Numbered from the stretch's first letter, positions 33,399-44,052 are shown. The stretch: DNA of 64,000 nt from Blastococcus fimeti (GCA_900102115.1 FNAW01000002.1:434001-498000); one strand, 5' to 3'. Notes: a model not told the origin generated them from the sequence alone. Translations and numbers: made by a program.

Positions 33399-34912
33399 TC
33401 TCCAACCCGCTGCGCGACCCGCGCGACCGGCGGCTGCCGCGGGTCCCCGAGCCCTGCGCACTGGTGGTCTTCGGCATCACCGGCGACCTCGCCCGCAAGA
33501 AGCTGCTGCCGGCGGTCTACGACCTCGCCAACCGCGGCCTGCTGCCGACGAACTTCGCGCTGCTCGGCTTCGCCCGCCGCGACTGGGGCGACACGGAGTT
33601 CGCCGAGCTCGCCCGGGACGCCGCGCGCCAGCACGCGCGCACCCCCTGGCGGGAGGAGGTCTGGGAGCGGCTGGCGGCGAGCGTCCGCTTCGTCCAGGGT
33701 TCGTTCGACGACGACGACGCCTTCGACGAGCTCGCCGGCGCGCTGGCCGAGCTCGAGGGCAGCCACGGGATCGGCGGCAACGCGGCGTTCTACCTCTCCA
33801 TCCCGCCGGCGATGTTCCCGACCGTGCTCAAGCAGATGCAGCGGACCGGGATGGCCGACAGCACGCCCGAGCGCTGGCGCCGTGTCGTCGTCGAGAAGCC
33901 CTTCGGCACCGATCTCACCTCGAGCCGCGCGCTCAACGAGCTGGTCGACTCCGTGTTCGGCGCCGACGACGTCTTCCGCATCGACCACTACCTGGGCAAG
34001 GAGACCGTCCAGAACCTGATGGCGCTGCGGTTCGCCAACACGCTGTTCGAGCCGATCTGGAACGGCCACCACGTCGACTCGGTGCAGATCACGATGGCCG
34101 AGGACGTCGGCATCGGCGGCCGGGCCGGCTTCTACGAGGAGACCGGCGCCGCCCGGGACGTGCTGCAGAACCACCTGCTGCAGCTGCTGGCGCTGACCGC
34201 CATGGAGGAGCCGGTCGAGTTCTCCGCCGAGCAGATCCGGATCGAGAAGCTCAAGGTGCTGCGGGCCGTCTCGCTGCCCGACGACCTGCGGACCTTCGCC
34301 GTCCGCGGGCAGTACGAGCAGGGCTGGCTGGCCGGCCAGCGGGCCAACGGCTACCGCCAGGAGGAGGGCGTCGACCCCGCGTCCAGGACCGAGACCTACG
34401 CCGCCGTCCGGCTCGGCGTCGAGACCCGGCGCTGGGCGGGCGTGCCCTTCTACCTGCGCACCGGCAAGCGGCTGCCGCGCCGGGTCACCGAGATCGCCCT
34501 GGTGTTCAAGCGCGCGCCGCACCTGCCCTTCGCCGACACCGACACCGAGGAGCTGGGCAACAACCAGCTGGTCGTGCGGGTGCAGCCGGACGAGGGGGTC
34601 ACCCTCAAGTTCGGCTCGAAGGTGCCCGGCAGCGTCATGGAGGTCCGCGACGTCTCGATGGACTTCCTCTACGGCGAACAGTTCACCGAGGCCTCCCCCG
34701 AGGCCTACGAGCGGCTGCTCCTCGACGTCCTGCTCGGCGACGCGACGCTCTTCCCGCGCAACGCCGAGGTGGAGGCCTCCTGGGCGGTGATCGACCCGCT
34801 CGAGGAGTTCTGGGCGGGCACCGAGCCCGACCCCTACCGCGCCGGCGAGTGGGGCCCGCGCGCCGCCGACGAGATGCTCGCCGCCGAGAAGCGCCAGTGG
34901 CGGCGACCGTGA
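33395..34912 (+). CDS. zwf: Glucose-6-phosphate 1-dehydrogenase
   Basis: A 505-residue enzyme making 6-phosphogluconolactone and NAD(P)H. The N-terminal nucleotide motif is GITGDLARKKLLPA. The substrate motif RIDHYLGKETVQN is intact, and VVVEKPFGTDL is present. ATG 33395 gives MISNPLRDPRDRRLP, the standard actinobacterial opening. It sits between pgi and its assembly factor opcA. Confidence 0.97.
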   Translation: MISNPLRDPRDRRLPRVPEPCALVVFGITGDLARKKLLPAVYDLANRGLLPTNFALLGFARRDWGDTEFAELARDAARQHARTPWREEVWERLAASVRFVQGSFDDDDAFDELAGALAELEGSHGIGGNAAFYLSIPPAMFPTVLKQMQRTGMADSTPERWRRVVVEKPFGTDLTSSRALNELVDSVFGADDVFRIDHYLGKETVQNLMALRFANTLFEPIWNGHHVDSVQITMAEDVGIGGRAGFYEETGAARDVLQNHLLQLLALTAMEEPVEFSAEQIRIEKLKVLRAVSLPDDLRTFAVRGQYEQGWLAGQRANGYRQEEGVDPASRTETYAAVRLGVETRRWAGVPFYLRTGKRLPRRVTEIALVFKRAPHLPFADTDTEELGNNQLVVRVQPDEGVTLKFGSKVPGSVMEVRDVSMDFLYGEQFTEASPEAYERLLLDVLLGDATLFPRNAEVEASWAVIDPLEEFWAGTEPDPYRAGEWGPRAADEMLAAEKRQWRRP

Positions 34913-34927
34913 CCCGCCCCCGGGGCA

Positions 34928-34941
34928 GAAATGGCCATTTC
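34928..34941. repeat. Perfect 14-bp palindrome between zwf and opcA
   Basis: GAAATGGCCATTTC, with CCGCCCTTCC beside it, in the 79-bp gap. Its A/T content stands out from the surrounding GC-rich DNA. It resembles scattered intergenic palindromes rather than a terminator. Only one copy is seen here. Confidence 0.4.
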
Positions 34942-34991
34942 CGCCCTTCCGTGGCACGCCCTTCCGCGGGACCCCGAGCAGAGGAGCGACC

Positions 34992-36026
34992 ATGACGACG
35001 CTGTGGGACACCACCGGCTCGGCCGTGGTCAAGGAGCTGGCCGCCCAGCGGCGGACCGGCGGCGCGGTCCTCTCCGGGGTGGCGCTCACCCTGGTGGTCG
35101 TCGCGGACGAAGCCCGGGTGGTCGAGGCCGAGGAGGCCGCCACCTACGCGGCGGAGATGCACCCCTGCCGGGTGCTCATCGTGGTCCGCCGGCAGATCGA
35201 GGCACCGGTGCCGCGGCTGGACGCCGAGGTGCAGATCGGCGGGCGGCTGGGCCCCGGTGAGGCGGTCGTGCTGCGCATGTACGGCCGGCTGGCCCTGCAC
35301 TCGGAGTCCGTCGTCCTCCCGCTGCTGGCCGCCGACGCGCCCGTCGTCACTTGGTGGCACGGCGCACCGCCGGAGCGGCTGGCCACCGACGCGCTGGCCG
35401 TCTTCGCCGACCGCCGGATCACCGACGCCTCCTTGGCCCCCGACCCGCAGGCCGCGCTGCGCATCCGGGGCGAGGACTACGTGCCCGGCGACACCGACCT
35501 GACCTGGACCCGCAGCACCGCGTGGCGGGCCATCCTCGCCTCGACCGTCGACTCCGTCGCCGGCCGGCGCGGCGACGCCGTGCGGATCACCGGCGGCCGG
35601 ATCGAGGGCGATCCGCACAACGCCACCGCGCAGCTGCTGGCCGGCTGGATCTCCTCGCGCTCCGGCTGCAGCGTCGAGGTCACCGACGGCACGCGGCACG
35701 CCGGCCCCAGCGGGGTCGAGTCCGTGGTCCTGCAGCTCGATCAGGACGAGGAGGTGCGGATCACCGCCGACCACCGCGGTGGTGCGGTCATCTCCCAGCC
35801 CAACCGGCCCGACGGCACGGTGGCGCTGCCCGCCCGCGCACTGGGCGACCTGCTCAGCGAGGAGCTCCGCCGGCTCGACCCGGACGAGCCCTACAGCGAC
35901 GCCCTCGAGTCCGCCACGGGGCTGACCGGGCTCACCGAACGCTCCCCCGAGCGCGAGCACGTGTGGTTCGACCCCTCCGAGGACGACGAACGGGACGACG
36001 CCCCGGCGCAGCGGAGCGGATCGTGA
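34992..36026 (+). CDS. opcA: G6PDH assembly protein OpcA
   Basis: A 344-residue protein of the OpcA family, which activates or assembles glucose-6-phosphate dehydrogenase. Features include MTTLWDTTGSAVVKEL at the start, AEEAATYAAEMHPCRVLIVV, APVVTWWHGAPPE, and DLTWTRSTAWRAILAS. The C-terminus ends in an acidic tail. ATG 34992 follows GAGGAGCGACC. The stop overlaps the pgl GTG (GTGA). Confidence 0.95.
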   Translation: MTTLWDTTGSAVVKELAAQRRTGGAVLSGVALTLVVVADEARVVEAEEAATYAAEMHPCRVLIVVRRQIEAPVPRLDAEVQIGGRLGPGEAVVLRMYGRLALHSESVVLPLLAADAPVVTWWHGAPPERLATDALAVFADRRITDASLAPDPQAALRIRGEDYVPGDTDLTWTRSTAWRAILASTVDSVAGRRGDAVRITGGRIEGDPHNATAQLLAGWISSRSGCSVEVTDGTRHAGPSGVESVVLQLDQDEEVRITADHRGGAVISQPNRPDGTVALPARALGDLLSEELRRLDPDEPYSDALESATGLTGLTERSPEREHVWFDPSEDDERDDAPAQRSGS

Positions 36027-36838
36027 GCCTCTCCCCCGGCGACGAGGCCGCCGGGCGGCTGGCCGCCTCGGGGCGGCCTGCGCCGGACGTCGTCATCGAG
36101 CCCGACGCCGACCGGCTGGCCCGCAGCGTCGCCGAGGCGATGGTCGCCCGGCTGGCCGCGGCGCAGGCGCTGCGCGGAACCGCGTCGGTCGTGCTGACCG
36201 GGGGCTCCGTCGGCATCGCCGTCCTGGAGCACGTGGCCGGCCTGGCCGCCGAACCGGTCCGCGAGACCGTCGACTGGGGGCGCGTGGACGTGTGGTGGGG
36301 CGACGAGCGCTTCGTCCCCGCCGACGACGACGAGCGCAACGAGAAGGCGGCACGGCGGGCGCTGCTGGACAGGGTGGGTGTGGACCCCGCGCGGGTGCAC
36401 GCGATGCCGCCCTCGGACGGCGACTTCGCCGAGCCGGAGGACGCCGCCACCTGGTACGCAGGCGAGCTGGCGGCCGCGGCCGGGGACGAGGGCGCCGTGC
36501 CGCGCTTCGACCTGCTGCTCCTCGGCATGGGGCCCGAGGGCCACGTGGCCTCGATCTTCCCCGACTCCCCCGCCGTGGCCGACGAGCGTCCGGTGTTCGC
36601 CGTCCGCGACTGCCCGAAGCCGCCGCCGACGCGGGTCAGCCTCGGTCTCGGCGCCATCGCGGCGGCGGACGAGGTGTGGCTCGTGGTCGCCGGCGAGGGC
36701 AAGGCCGAGGCGGTGGCCCGGGCGCTGTCGGGCGAGGACCCCCGGGCTCTCCCGGCCGCCGGCGTGCACGGCCTCCGGGCCACGAGGTGGTTGCTCGACG
36801 CAGCCGCGGCGACCAGGCTCCCCGGCACACCGGGCTGA
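36023..36838 (+). CDS. pgl: 6-phosphogluconolactonase
   Basis: A 271-residue DevB-type lactonase that hydrolyses 6-phosphogluconolactone. The family motifs are WWGDERFVP (with DERF) and GMGPEGHVASIFP. VVLTGGSVGIAVLEH is the N-terminal nucleotide-like loop. It ends with LRATRWLLDAAAATRL. GTG 36023 overlaps the opcA stop. No gnd gene follows in this window. Confidence 0.95.
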   Translation: MSLSPGDEAAGRLAASGRPAPDVVIEPDADRLARSVAEAMVARLAAAQALRGTASVVLTGGSVGIAVLEHVAGLAAEPVRETVDWGRVDVWWGDERFVPADDDERNEKAARRALLDRVGVDPARVHAMPPSDGDFAEPEDAATWYAGELAAAAGDEGAVPRFDLLLLGMGPEGHVASIFPDSPAVADERPVFAVRDCPKPPPTRVSLGLGAIAAADEVWLVVAGEGKAEAVARALSGEDPRALPAAGVHGLRATRWLLDAAAATRLPGTPG

Positions 36839-36995
36839 CCCTCTCGTCCGGGTGCACCCGCGACGCCACGAGCGGTGACGGCCTGCCGTGTCGCCCGGCG
36901 TCCACCGACGAACGGCGCTACCGCGCGAGCCGGGGACGCCTCACCCTGGCGCGCACGAGGCCGGAGGTCCCCGGCACCGGGAGGAGCGTCCGCAC

Positions 36996-37184
36996 ATGAC
37001 CGCCACGAAGCAGCGCACCACGATGGCTCTGCCGACTCCCCGCAGCGGCGCCGTGGACGACGCGCCCGGCACCTCGGACGCCGTGGCCCTGGAGCTCGGC
37101 CGGCAGGGCTCCCGGCCGCGGCACCACTACTGGGACGTGGCCACCGCGCGCTGGGTCGTCCGGGGAACGACCGGTACCGACTGA
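36996..37184 (+). CDS. Small hypothetical protein, 62 aa
   Basis: A 62-residue frame with a good GGGAGGAG ribosome site. It ends in a striking aromatic segment, RPRHHYWDVATARWVVRG, after a Pro/Asp-rich linker. Gly/Arg-rich overall; no domain is known. It lies between pgl and the convergent rbpA. The well-placed ribosome site and clear coding bias favour a real gene, but there is no homology evidence here. Confidence 0.55.
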   Translation: MTATKQRTTMALPTPRSGAVDDAPGTSDAVALELGRQGSRPRHHYWDVATARWVVRGTTGTD

Positions 37185-37187
37185 GCG

Positions 37188-37529
37188 TCAGGCCCCGCGG
37201 CGGGCGCGGAGGCGGGTGAGCGCCTCCTCGAGGAGGGCATCGCCGTCGGCGTCGGTGCGGCGCTCCCGGACGTAGGCCAGGTGCGTCTTGTACGGCTCGT
37301 TCCGCGGAGCCGGCGGCGGGTTGCTCTGGTCCTGCCCGGCGGGGAGGCCGCAGCGGGGGCAGTCCCACAGCTCGGGGACGTCGGCGTCGCTGGCGAAGGC
37401 GATCCGCGTCTCGTGCCCGTTGGCGCACCAGAACGGCAGCCGGTGCCGGGGGGCGGACTCGCCCCGCTCCGCCTCGCCGATCGGACCTGCGCCGACCCGG
37501 CTGCCCCGGATCGCGTTGCCACCAGCCAC
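37188..37529 (-). CDS. rbpA: RNA polymerase-binding protein RbpA
   Basis: A 113-residue actinobacterial RNA polymerase accessory factor that stabilises open complexes and sigma binding. A zinc-binding core uses Cys35, His39, Cys57 and Cys60 (FWCANGHET and WDCPRCGLPAG), preceded by the basic N-terminal tail and followed by the sigma-interacting helix (ERRTDADGDALLEEALTRLR). GTG 37529 follows AGGGGGC. A TAGACT box at 37583-37588 is its likely promoter. Confidence 0.96.
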   Translation of the reverse strand: MAGGNAIRGSRVGAGPIGEAERGESAPRHRLPFWCANGHETRIAFASDADVPELWDCPRCGLPAGQDQSNPPPAPRNEPYKTHLAYVRERRTDADGDALLEEALTRLRARRGA

Positions 37530-37582
37530 GAGCGCCCCCTGATCTCCGACCCGAGCGTGTGGCAGATCACCACCGCGGGCGA

Positions 37583-37588
37583 AGTCTA
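37583..37588 (-). promoter_or_regulatory. Possible -10 box for rbpA
   Basis: TAGACT on the minus strand, giving a leader of about 47 nt before the GTG. The -35 is not clear. Confidence 0.4.
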
Positions 37589-37605
37589 GAGCCTGGAGGG
37601 GCGAT

Positions 37606-37643
37606 CTCCGATCACGTTTCGCACGCGATCTGCGGCATCGGAG
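37606..37643 (-). terminator. Weak hairpin after secG
   Basis: CTCCGAT / ATCGGAG, a 7-bp perfect stem with a 24-nt loop, starting 7 nt after the secG stop. The loop is long, so termination is uncertain. Confidence 0.3.
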
Positions 37644-37649
37644 GCGGGT

Positions 37650-37883
37650 TCAGCCGACCTTGACGAGCAGGCCCAGACCGACGATGCACACGGTCCAGAT
37701 GAGGGCCGTGAAGATCGTGAGCCGGTTCAGGTTCTTCTCCACGACCGACGACCCGGAGAGGGACGCCGACGCCGCACCACCGAACATGGAGGACAGGCCG
37801 CCGCCCTTGCCGCGGTGCAGCAGGATGAGCACCACGAGCATCGTGCTGGTGAGGACCAGCAGCACGTTCAGGACGACCTCCAT
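37650..37883 (-). CDS. secG: Preprotein translocase subunit SecG
   Basis: A 77-residue SecG of the SecYEG channel. Two spans: MEVVLNVLLVLTSTMLVVLILL, and the C-terminal LTIFTALIWTVCIVGLGLLV. The conserved cytosolic loop LHRGKGGGLSSMFGG lies between them. ATG 37883 follows GAGAGG at 5 nt. Confidence 0.95.
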   Translation of the reverse strand: MEVVLNVLLVLTSTMLVVLILLHRGKGGGLSSMFGGAASASLSGSSVVEKNLNRLTIFTALIWTVCIVGLGLLVKVG

Positions 37884-37973
37884 CAAGACCTCTCCAGGTT
37901 CGGGACCGGTGACGGGCACCGGATCTCGCCCCCGAGCCTAACCGACCAGCTGCCGGTCACCGGTACGCCGTCG

Positions 37974-39767
37974 TCAGCGGACGCCGGCCGTGGCGAGGTC
38001 GTAGCCGTTGTAGGCCTCCATCACCACGCCGTTGCGCAGGCGCTGCCCCGCGACCAGCTGCACCCGGGGCTCCGCGAGCGGCACGTACGCGCCGGTCTCC
38101 TCGGCCGCGGCGGACACCGCGCGCCAGGCCTCCCGCGCGGCATCGCCGTTGCCGGCCGCCCGGGCGGTGTCGATGAGCCCGTAGATCGCGGGGTCGGCAA
38201 GCCGGGCGAAGTTGGTGTTGCCCACCGACCGGATGCTGCGCCCGTCGACCAGCGGCGCCAGGAGCGACCCCGGAGTGGGGAAGTCGGGGGTTCGGGTGAC
38301 CAGGACGATGCCGTAGCCGTTCGCCGCGACGCTGTCGGGGTTGCCGACGTCCCTGGCGTAGTAGGTGGCCGGGTCCAGCGGGCGCACCTCCACCTCGATG
38401 CCCACGGCACCCAGCTGCTCCGCGAGGACGTCGGCGACCTCGGTGCTCGCCGGGGCGTCCGGCACGGCCAGCACCGTGGCGAAGCCCTCCGGCATCCCGC
38501 ACTCCTCCAGGTGCCGGCGCGCAGCGTCCGGATCGGCCTGCGGGTCGGCGTCCTCGGGGCCGCCGCCCAGCGCCCCGGTCCACAGCCGGGACACGCGGTC
38601 CGCGTTGCCCGCTCCCCCGAAGGCCTCCTGCAGTGCCCGGCGGTCGATCGCAGCCGCCACCGCGGCGCGGCACGCGACGTCCCCGAACGGGGCCACGTCG
38701 GTGGGCAGGGCGAGCAGCCGCATCGCACCGGTGGCGACGTCGTCCACCCGGGTGCGCAGCTCCTCGCCGTCCTCACCCTCCAGCCGGGCGGTCGTGGGCG
38801 CCTGCACCCCCGACCCCGAGATGTCGATGTCGGCCGAGCCGGCCAGCAGAGCCTGGTCGCGCTCGACCCCCGAGAGGCCGTACCGCACGACCACCCGGTC
38901 GGGCAGGGCGGTGCGGACGTCGTCGGTCGCGGCATCCCACTGCGGGTTGCGGTCCAGCTGGATGCCGGTGGCGACGTCGACGGAGGTGATCGCGTACGGC
39001 CCGGAGGAGACCGGGTCGGTCCCGTAGTTGCCGCCGGTGTCCGCCTCGACGGGGACCGGGCTGCTGGAGGGCAGCGCCAGCACGTAGGGCAGCTGGGCCG
39101 AGGGGGTGCGCAGCCGGAAGACGATCGTCCGGTCATCGGGGGTCTCGACCGACGCGAGCCCGAGCCGGTCGGGGGCCTCGTCCTGGTACGGGCCGGCGTA
39201 GGGGTTGGCCCGGTCGTCCAGCAGCTCGACGACGTAGGTGGGCCCGCCGACGATGACCTCGGCGGCGAAGGACCGCTCGATGCCGTACTTGACGTCGCGG
39301 GAGGTGATCGGGCGCTCGTTCTCGAACCGGACCCCCTCGCGCAGGGTGAACGTCCAGCTCAGCCCGTCCTCGGACACGGTGCCCAGGTCGGTGGCCAGGT
39401 CCGGCACGAGCTCGTCGGTGCGGCCGGGCTCCGACGAGTAGGTGACCAGGGTGCGGGTGTAGAGCCGCATCAGGTTCCACATGCCCGGGGTGTAGGACCG
39501 CTGCGGATCGAGGCTGTCGACCTCTCCCGCCACCACCCGCAGCGTGCCGCCGGCCGTCTCCGACGGTGCGCGGACGCCGTCGACGCCGCCGTCGGGCGCC
39601 CCCTCGACGGCCGGCACGTCGGTGCGGCCGCCCGCCCCGCCGAGGCAGCTGACCGCCAGCACGAGGACGACGACGACGAGGACCGCCGCGGCGAGGACCG
39701 CCCGCCCCTGCCGTCCCTGCGCCCAGGACGGCAGGCGCCGGGTGAGCCGTTCGAGCGTCTCGTTCAC
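37974..39767 (-). CDS. Orphan ABC-transporter substrate-binding protein (family 5)
   Basis: A 597-residue peptide/nickel-type solute-binding protein. The N-terminal anchor (about residues 23-42) ends in AVSCLGG, a weak lipobox in which position -3 is Ala rather than Leu/Val, so it may be either a lipoprotein or membrane-anchored. The mature part has GGTLRVVAGEVDSLDPQ and YAITSVDVATGIQL, with LREGVRFENERPITSRDV, all typical of SBP_bac_5. No permease or ATPase genes are nearby. It lies between tpiA and secG on the same strand; GTG 39767 has no good ribosome site. Ligand unknown. Confidence 0.85.
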   Translation of the reverse strand: MNETLERLTRRLPSWAQGRQGRAVLAAAVLVVVVLVLAVSCLGGAGGRTDVPAVEGAPDGGVDGVRAPSETAGGTLRVVAGEVDSLDPQRSYTPGMWNLMRLYTRTLVTYSSEPGRTDELVPDLATDLGTVSEDGLSWTFTLREGVRFENERPITSRDVKYGIERSFAAEVIVGGPTYVVELLDDRANPYAGPYQDEAPDRLGLASVETPDDRTIVFRLRTPSAQLPYVLALPSSSPVPVEADTGGNYGTDPVSSGPYAITSVDVATGIQLDRNPQWDAATDDVRTALPDRVVVRYGLSGVERDQALLAGSADIDISGSGVQAPTTARLEGEDGEELRTRVDDVATGAMRLLALPTDVAPFGDVACRAAVAAAIDRRALQEAFGGAGNADRVSRLWTGALGGGPEDADPQADPDAARRHLEECGMPEGFATVLAVPDAPASTEVADVLAEQLGAVGIEVEVRPLDPATYYARDVGNPDSVAANGYGIVLVTRTPDFPTPGSLLAPLVDGRSIRSVGNTNFARLADPAIYGLIDTARAAGNGDAAREAWRAVSAAAEETGAYVPLAEPRVQLVAGQRLRNGVVMEAYNGYDLATAGVR

Positions 39768-39818
39768 GACGTGCTGTTCAGCCCCCGGGTTGTGCGGCCG
39801 GCGGCGGTCAGCGTGGGA

Positions 39819-40649
39819 CTAGCTGGCCTCGGCGGCGCTTCGACAGATCTGTGCGAACTCGTCGGCGTCCAGGCTGGCACCACCGACGAGAGCACCGTCG
39901 ACGTCCGGCCCGGCCAGGATCCCGGCCGTGTTAGCGGCCTTGACCGACCCGCCGTAGAGGATACGGACGACCGCGGCCGTCTCCGGCCCGAACCGCTCGG
40001 CGAGCCGCGCCCGCAGTGCGCCGCAGACCTCCTGCGCGTCCTCGGGGGTGGCCACCTCGCCGGTGCCGATCGCCCACACCGGCTCGTAGGCCACGACGAC
40101 GCCGCCGCCGGCCGCGGGGTCCCCGGCGACCTGCTCGGCGGTGACACCCTCCAGCGCGGCGTCCAGCTGCGCGGTGCAGTGCGCGACGTGCCCGCCGGCC
40201 CTGCGGACCTCCAGCCCCTCCCCCACGCACAGGATCGGCACCAGCCCGTGCCGGAGCGACGCCTGCACCTTGGCGGCCACGACCTCGTCGGTCTCGGCGT
40301 GGTAGGCCCGTCGCTCCGAGTGCCCCACCACGGCGTAGGTGCAGGCGAGCGCGCTGAGCATCGCGCCGCTGACCTCACCGGTGTAGGCACCCGAGTCCTG
40401 TGCCGAGACGTCCTGAGCGCCGTAGCCGATGGCCAGCTTGTCGCCGGCCACCAGCGTCTGCACGCTGCGCAGCGCGGTGAACGGCGGGACGACGACCACC
40501 TCGGCCGCCTCGAGCTCGGCGGGCTTGAGCGAGAAGACGACCTTCTGCACCAGCCCGATGGCCTCGAGGTGGGTGAGGTGCATCTTCCAGTTGCCGGCGA
40601 TCAGCGGCCGCCGGCCGGTGCGGGCCGGGGTCTGCTGGGTGCGTGCCAT
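39819..40649 (-). CDS. tpiA: Triosephosphate isomerase
   Basis: A 276-residue TIM barrel interconverting DHAP and GAP. The catalytic residues are Lys in AGNWKMHL, His110 in VVGHSERR, and Glu189 in [11 protein letters not shown]; the phosphate loop is [13 protein letters not shown] 40649 follows GGGGA. Third gene of gap-pgk-tpiA, 14 bp after pgk. Confidence 0.97.
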   Translation of the reverse strand: MARTQQTPARTGRRPLIAGNWKMHLTHLEAIGLVQKVVFSLKPAELEAAEVVVVPPFTALRSVQTLVAGDKLAIGYGAQDVSAQDSGAYTGEVSGAMLSALACTYAVVGHSERRAYHAETDEVVAAKVQASLRHGLVPILCVGEGLEVRRAGGHVAHCTAQLDAALEGVTAEQVAGDPAAGGGVVVAYEPVWAIGTGEVATPEDAQEVCGALRARLAERFGPETAAVVRILYGGSVKAANTAGILAGPDVDGALVGGASLDADEFAQICRSAAEAS

Positions 40650-40663
40650 GCGTGGTTCCCCGC

Positions 40664-41856
40664 TCAGTCGGTGAGCACCGCGAGGCCCGGCAGTTCCCGG
40701 CCCTCGAGGTACTCCAGCGACGCGCCGCCGCCGGTGCTGATGTGGCCGTAGGAGGCCTCGTCCAGGCCCAGCTGCCGCACCGCGGCAGCGGAGTCGCCGC
40801 CACCGACGACCGACAGCCCGTCCACGGCGGCGACGGCCTGCGCCACGCCCCGGGTGCCCGCCTGGAAGGGAGCCAGCTCGAACACGCCCATCGGGCCGTT
40901 CCAGAACACGGTGTGCGCGGCACCGAGCTCGGTGCCGAACACCTCGACGGTGCGCGGGCCGACGTCCAGGCCCATGAGCCCGTCGGGGATCTGCTCCACC
41001 GGGACGACGCTGGTCTCGGCGTCGGCGCTGAACGCCGTCGCGGCGACGACGTCGACCGGCAGGACGATGCGGTCGCCGGCCGCGGCGAGCAGCCGCCGGC
41101 AGGTCTCCACCTGGTCGGCCTCGAGCAGCGAGCCGCCCACGCCGTGGCCCTGCGCGGCCAGGAAGGTGAAGCACATCCCGCCGCCGACCAGGAGCCGGTC
41201 GACCTTGGGCAGCAGCGCCTCGATGACGGCCAGCTTGTCGCTCACCTTGGAGCCGCCGAGGACCACCACGTAGGGGCGCTCCGGGTCGGTGGTCAGCCGG
41301 GTGAGCACCTCGAGCTCGCGGGCGACCAGCCGGCCGGCCGCGTGCGGGAGCCGCTGCGCCACGTCGAACACCGAGGCGTGCCTGCGGTGCACCGCCCCGA
41401 ACGCGTCGTCGACGTAGAGGTCGGCCAGCGCGGCGAACCGGTCGGCCAGCTCACCCCGCTCGGCGTCGTCCTTGGACGTCTCGGCGGCCTCGAAGCGGAC
41501 GTTCTCCAGCAGGAGGACGTCGCCGTCGCCGAGGGCCGCCGACTTCGCCCGGGCGTCGTCGCCCGCCACGTCGGCCGCCAGCGGCACCGTCGTCCCCAGC
41601 AGCTCGCCGAGCCGCGCCGCGACCGGCGCGAGGGAGAACTGCGGGTCCGGCGTGCCCGTGGGCCGGCCGAGGTGCGCGGCCACGATCACCCGTGCGCCGG
41701 CGTTCCGCAGGGCCTGCAGCGTGGGCAGGCTCGCACGGATCCGGCCGTCGTCGGTGATGGCGTGGGTGGACTTGTCGAGCGGGACGTTCAGGTCGGCGCG
41801 CAGGAGCACGCGCCGGCCGGAGACGCCCTCGGCGATGAGGTCGTCGACGGAGCGCA

Positions 41857-41857
<1 letters not shown>
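40664..41857 (-). CDS. pgk: Phosphoglycerate kinase
   Basis: A 397-residue kinase making ATP from 1,3-bisphosphoglycerate. The substrate site [16 protein letters not shown], and LGGSKVSDK are conserved. The C-terminal hinge has [11 protein letters not shown] and [16 protein letters not shown] 41857 overlaps the gap stop (TGATG), so the two are coupled. Confidence 0.97.
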
Positions 41858-42939
<1,082 letters not shown>

Positions 42940-42992
42940 TCTTCCGCCTCCGGCCCCGGCTCACGGTCGCCTGCGGAAACCACCCGGAACGG

Positions 42993-43050
42993 CGAGATCG
43001 CCGATCTCGCACGCTTCCCGGAGGGGAGACGTGCGAGATCGGCGATCTCG
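42993..43050. repeat. Large inverted repeat between whiA and gap
   Basis: Two perfect 21-bp complementary arms (42993-43013 and 43030-43050) separated by 16 nt. Each arm itself contains the palindrome CGAGATCG-N-CGATCTCG, so the octamer CGAGATCG occurs four times counting both strands. It begins 21 bp after the whiA stop and about 130 bp before gap. A bidirectional terminator or a repeat family (REP-like) are both possible. Confidence 0.6.
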
Positions 43051-43071
43051 ACGGGTGCGGGCGGAGCAGCC

Positions 43072-44052
43072 CTACTGCGTGAGCATGTCGTCCGTGACGA
43101 CGGATTCCGTGTCCGGGATGCCCAGGTCCTTCGCGCGCTTGTCGGCCATCGCCAGGAGACGCCGTATGCGCCCGGCAACGGCGTCCTTGGTCATCGGCGG
43201 GTCGGCCCGCTGGCCGAGCTCCTCCAGCGAGGCCTGACCGAACTCCAGGCGCAGCCGGCCGGCGACGAGCAGGTGCTCGGGGGCGTCGTTGGCGAGGATC
43301 TCCATCGCCCGCTCGACGCGGGCGCTGGCCGCCACGGCCGCACGGGCCGAGCGGCGCAGGTTGGCGTCGTCGAAGTTGGCCAGCCGGTTGGCCGTCGCCC
43401 GGACCTCGCGGCGCATGCGCCGCTCCTCCCAGGCCATGACGGCGTCGTGGGCGCCCATGCGGGTCAGCAGCGCGCTGATCGCGTCGCCGTCCCGGACGAC
43501 CACGCGGTCGGCGCCGCGGACCTCGCGCGCCTTGGCCGCGATGCCGAGCCGGCGGGCGGCGCCGACGAGCGCCATGGCCGCCTCCGGCCCGGGGCAGGTC
43601 ACCTCGAGCGAGGAGGACCGGCCGGGCTCGGTGAGCGAGCCGTGGGCCAGGAACGCGCCGCGCCAGGCGGCCTCGGCGTCGTTGATGCTGCCGGACACGA
43701 CCGCCGGTGGCAGGCCGCGCACCGGGCGGCCGCGCTGGTCGACCAGTCCGGTCTGCCGGGCCAGGCCCTCGCCGTGCTTGGCGATGCGCACGAGGTACCG
43801 CACGCCGCGGCGGATGTTGCCGCCGGCGAGCACGCTCACCCCGCTCGTGTAGCCGTAGACCTCGCTGATGTCACGCCGCAGCCGTCGGGCCACCGAGCCG
43901 GTGTCCAGCTCGGCCTCGATGACCACCCGGCCCCCGACGATGTGCAGGCCGCCCGAGAAGCGCAGCAGCGCGGTGACCTCCGCCTTGCGCTCGGAGGTCT
44001 TCGTGCACTCCACCCTCGAGAGCTCGTCCTTCACCATGGCGGTCATTGCCAC
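43072..44052 (-). CDS. whiA: WhiA, DNA-binding regulator
   Basis: A 326-residue homologue of WhiA, needed for sporulation septation in Streptomyces and division elsewhere. The N-terminal LAGLIDADG-like homing-endonuclease fold has [20 protein letters not shown] and [14 protein letters not shown]. The C-terminal helix-turn-helix part ends with [20 protein letters not shown]. The start at GTG 44052 gives [11 protein letters not shown], the usual opening, after GGGGGTGG. End of the uvrC-rapZ-yvcK-whiA block. Confidence 0.95.
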   Translation of the reverse strand: MAMTAMVKDELSRVECTKTSERKAEVTALLRFSGGLHIVGGRVVIEAELDTGSVARRLRRDISEVYGYTSGVSVLAGGNIRRGVRYLVRIAKHGEGLARQTGLVDQRGRPVRGLPPAVVSGSINDAEAAWRGAFLAHGSLTEPGRSSSLEVTCPGPEAAMALVGAARRLGIAAKAREVRGADRVVVRDGDAISALLTRMGAHDAVMAWEERRMRREVRATANRLANFDDANLRRSARAAVAASARVERAMEILANDAPEHLLVAGRLRLEFGQASLEELGQRADPPMTKDAVAGRIRRLLAMADKRAKDLGIPDTESVVTDDMLTQ

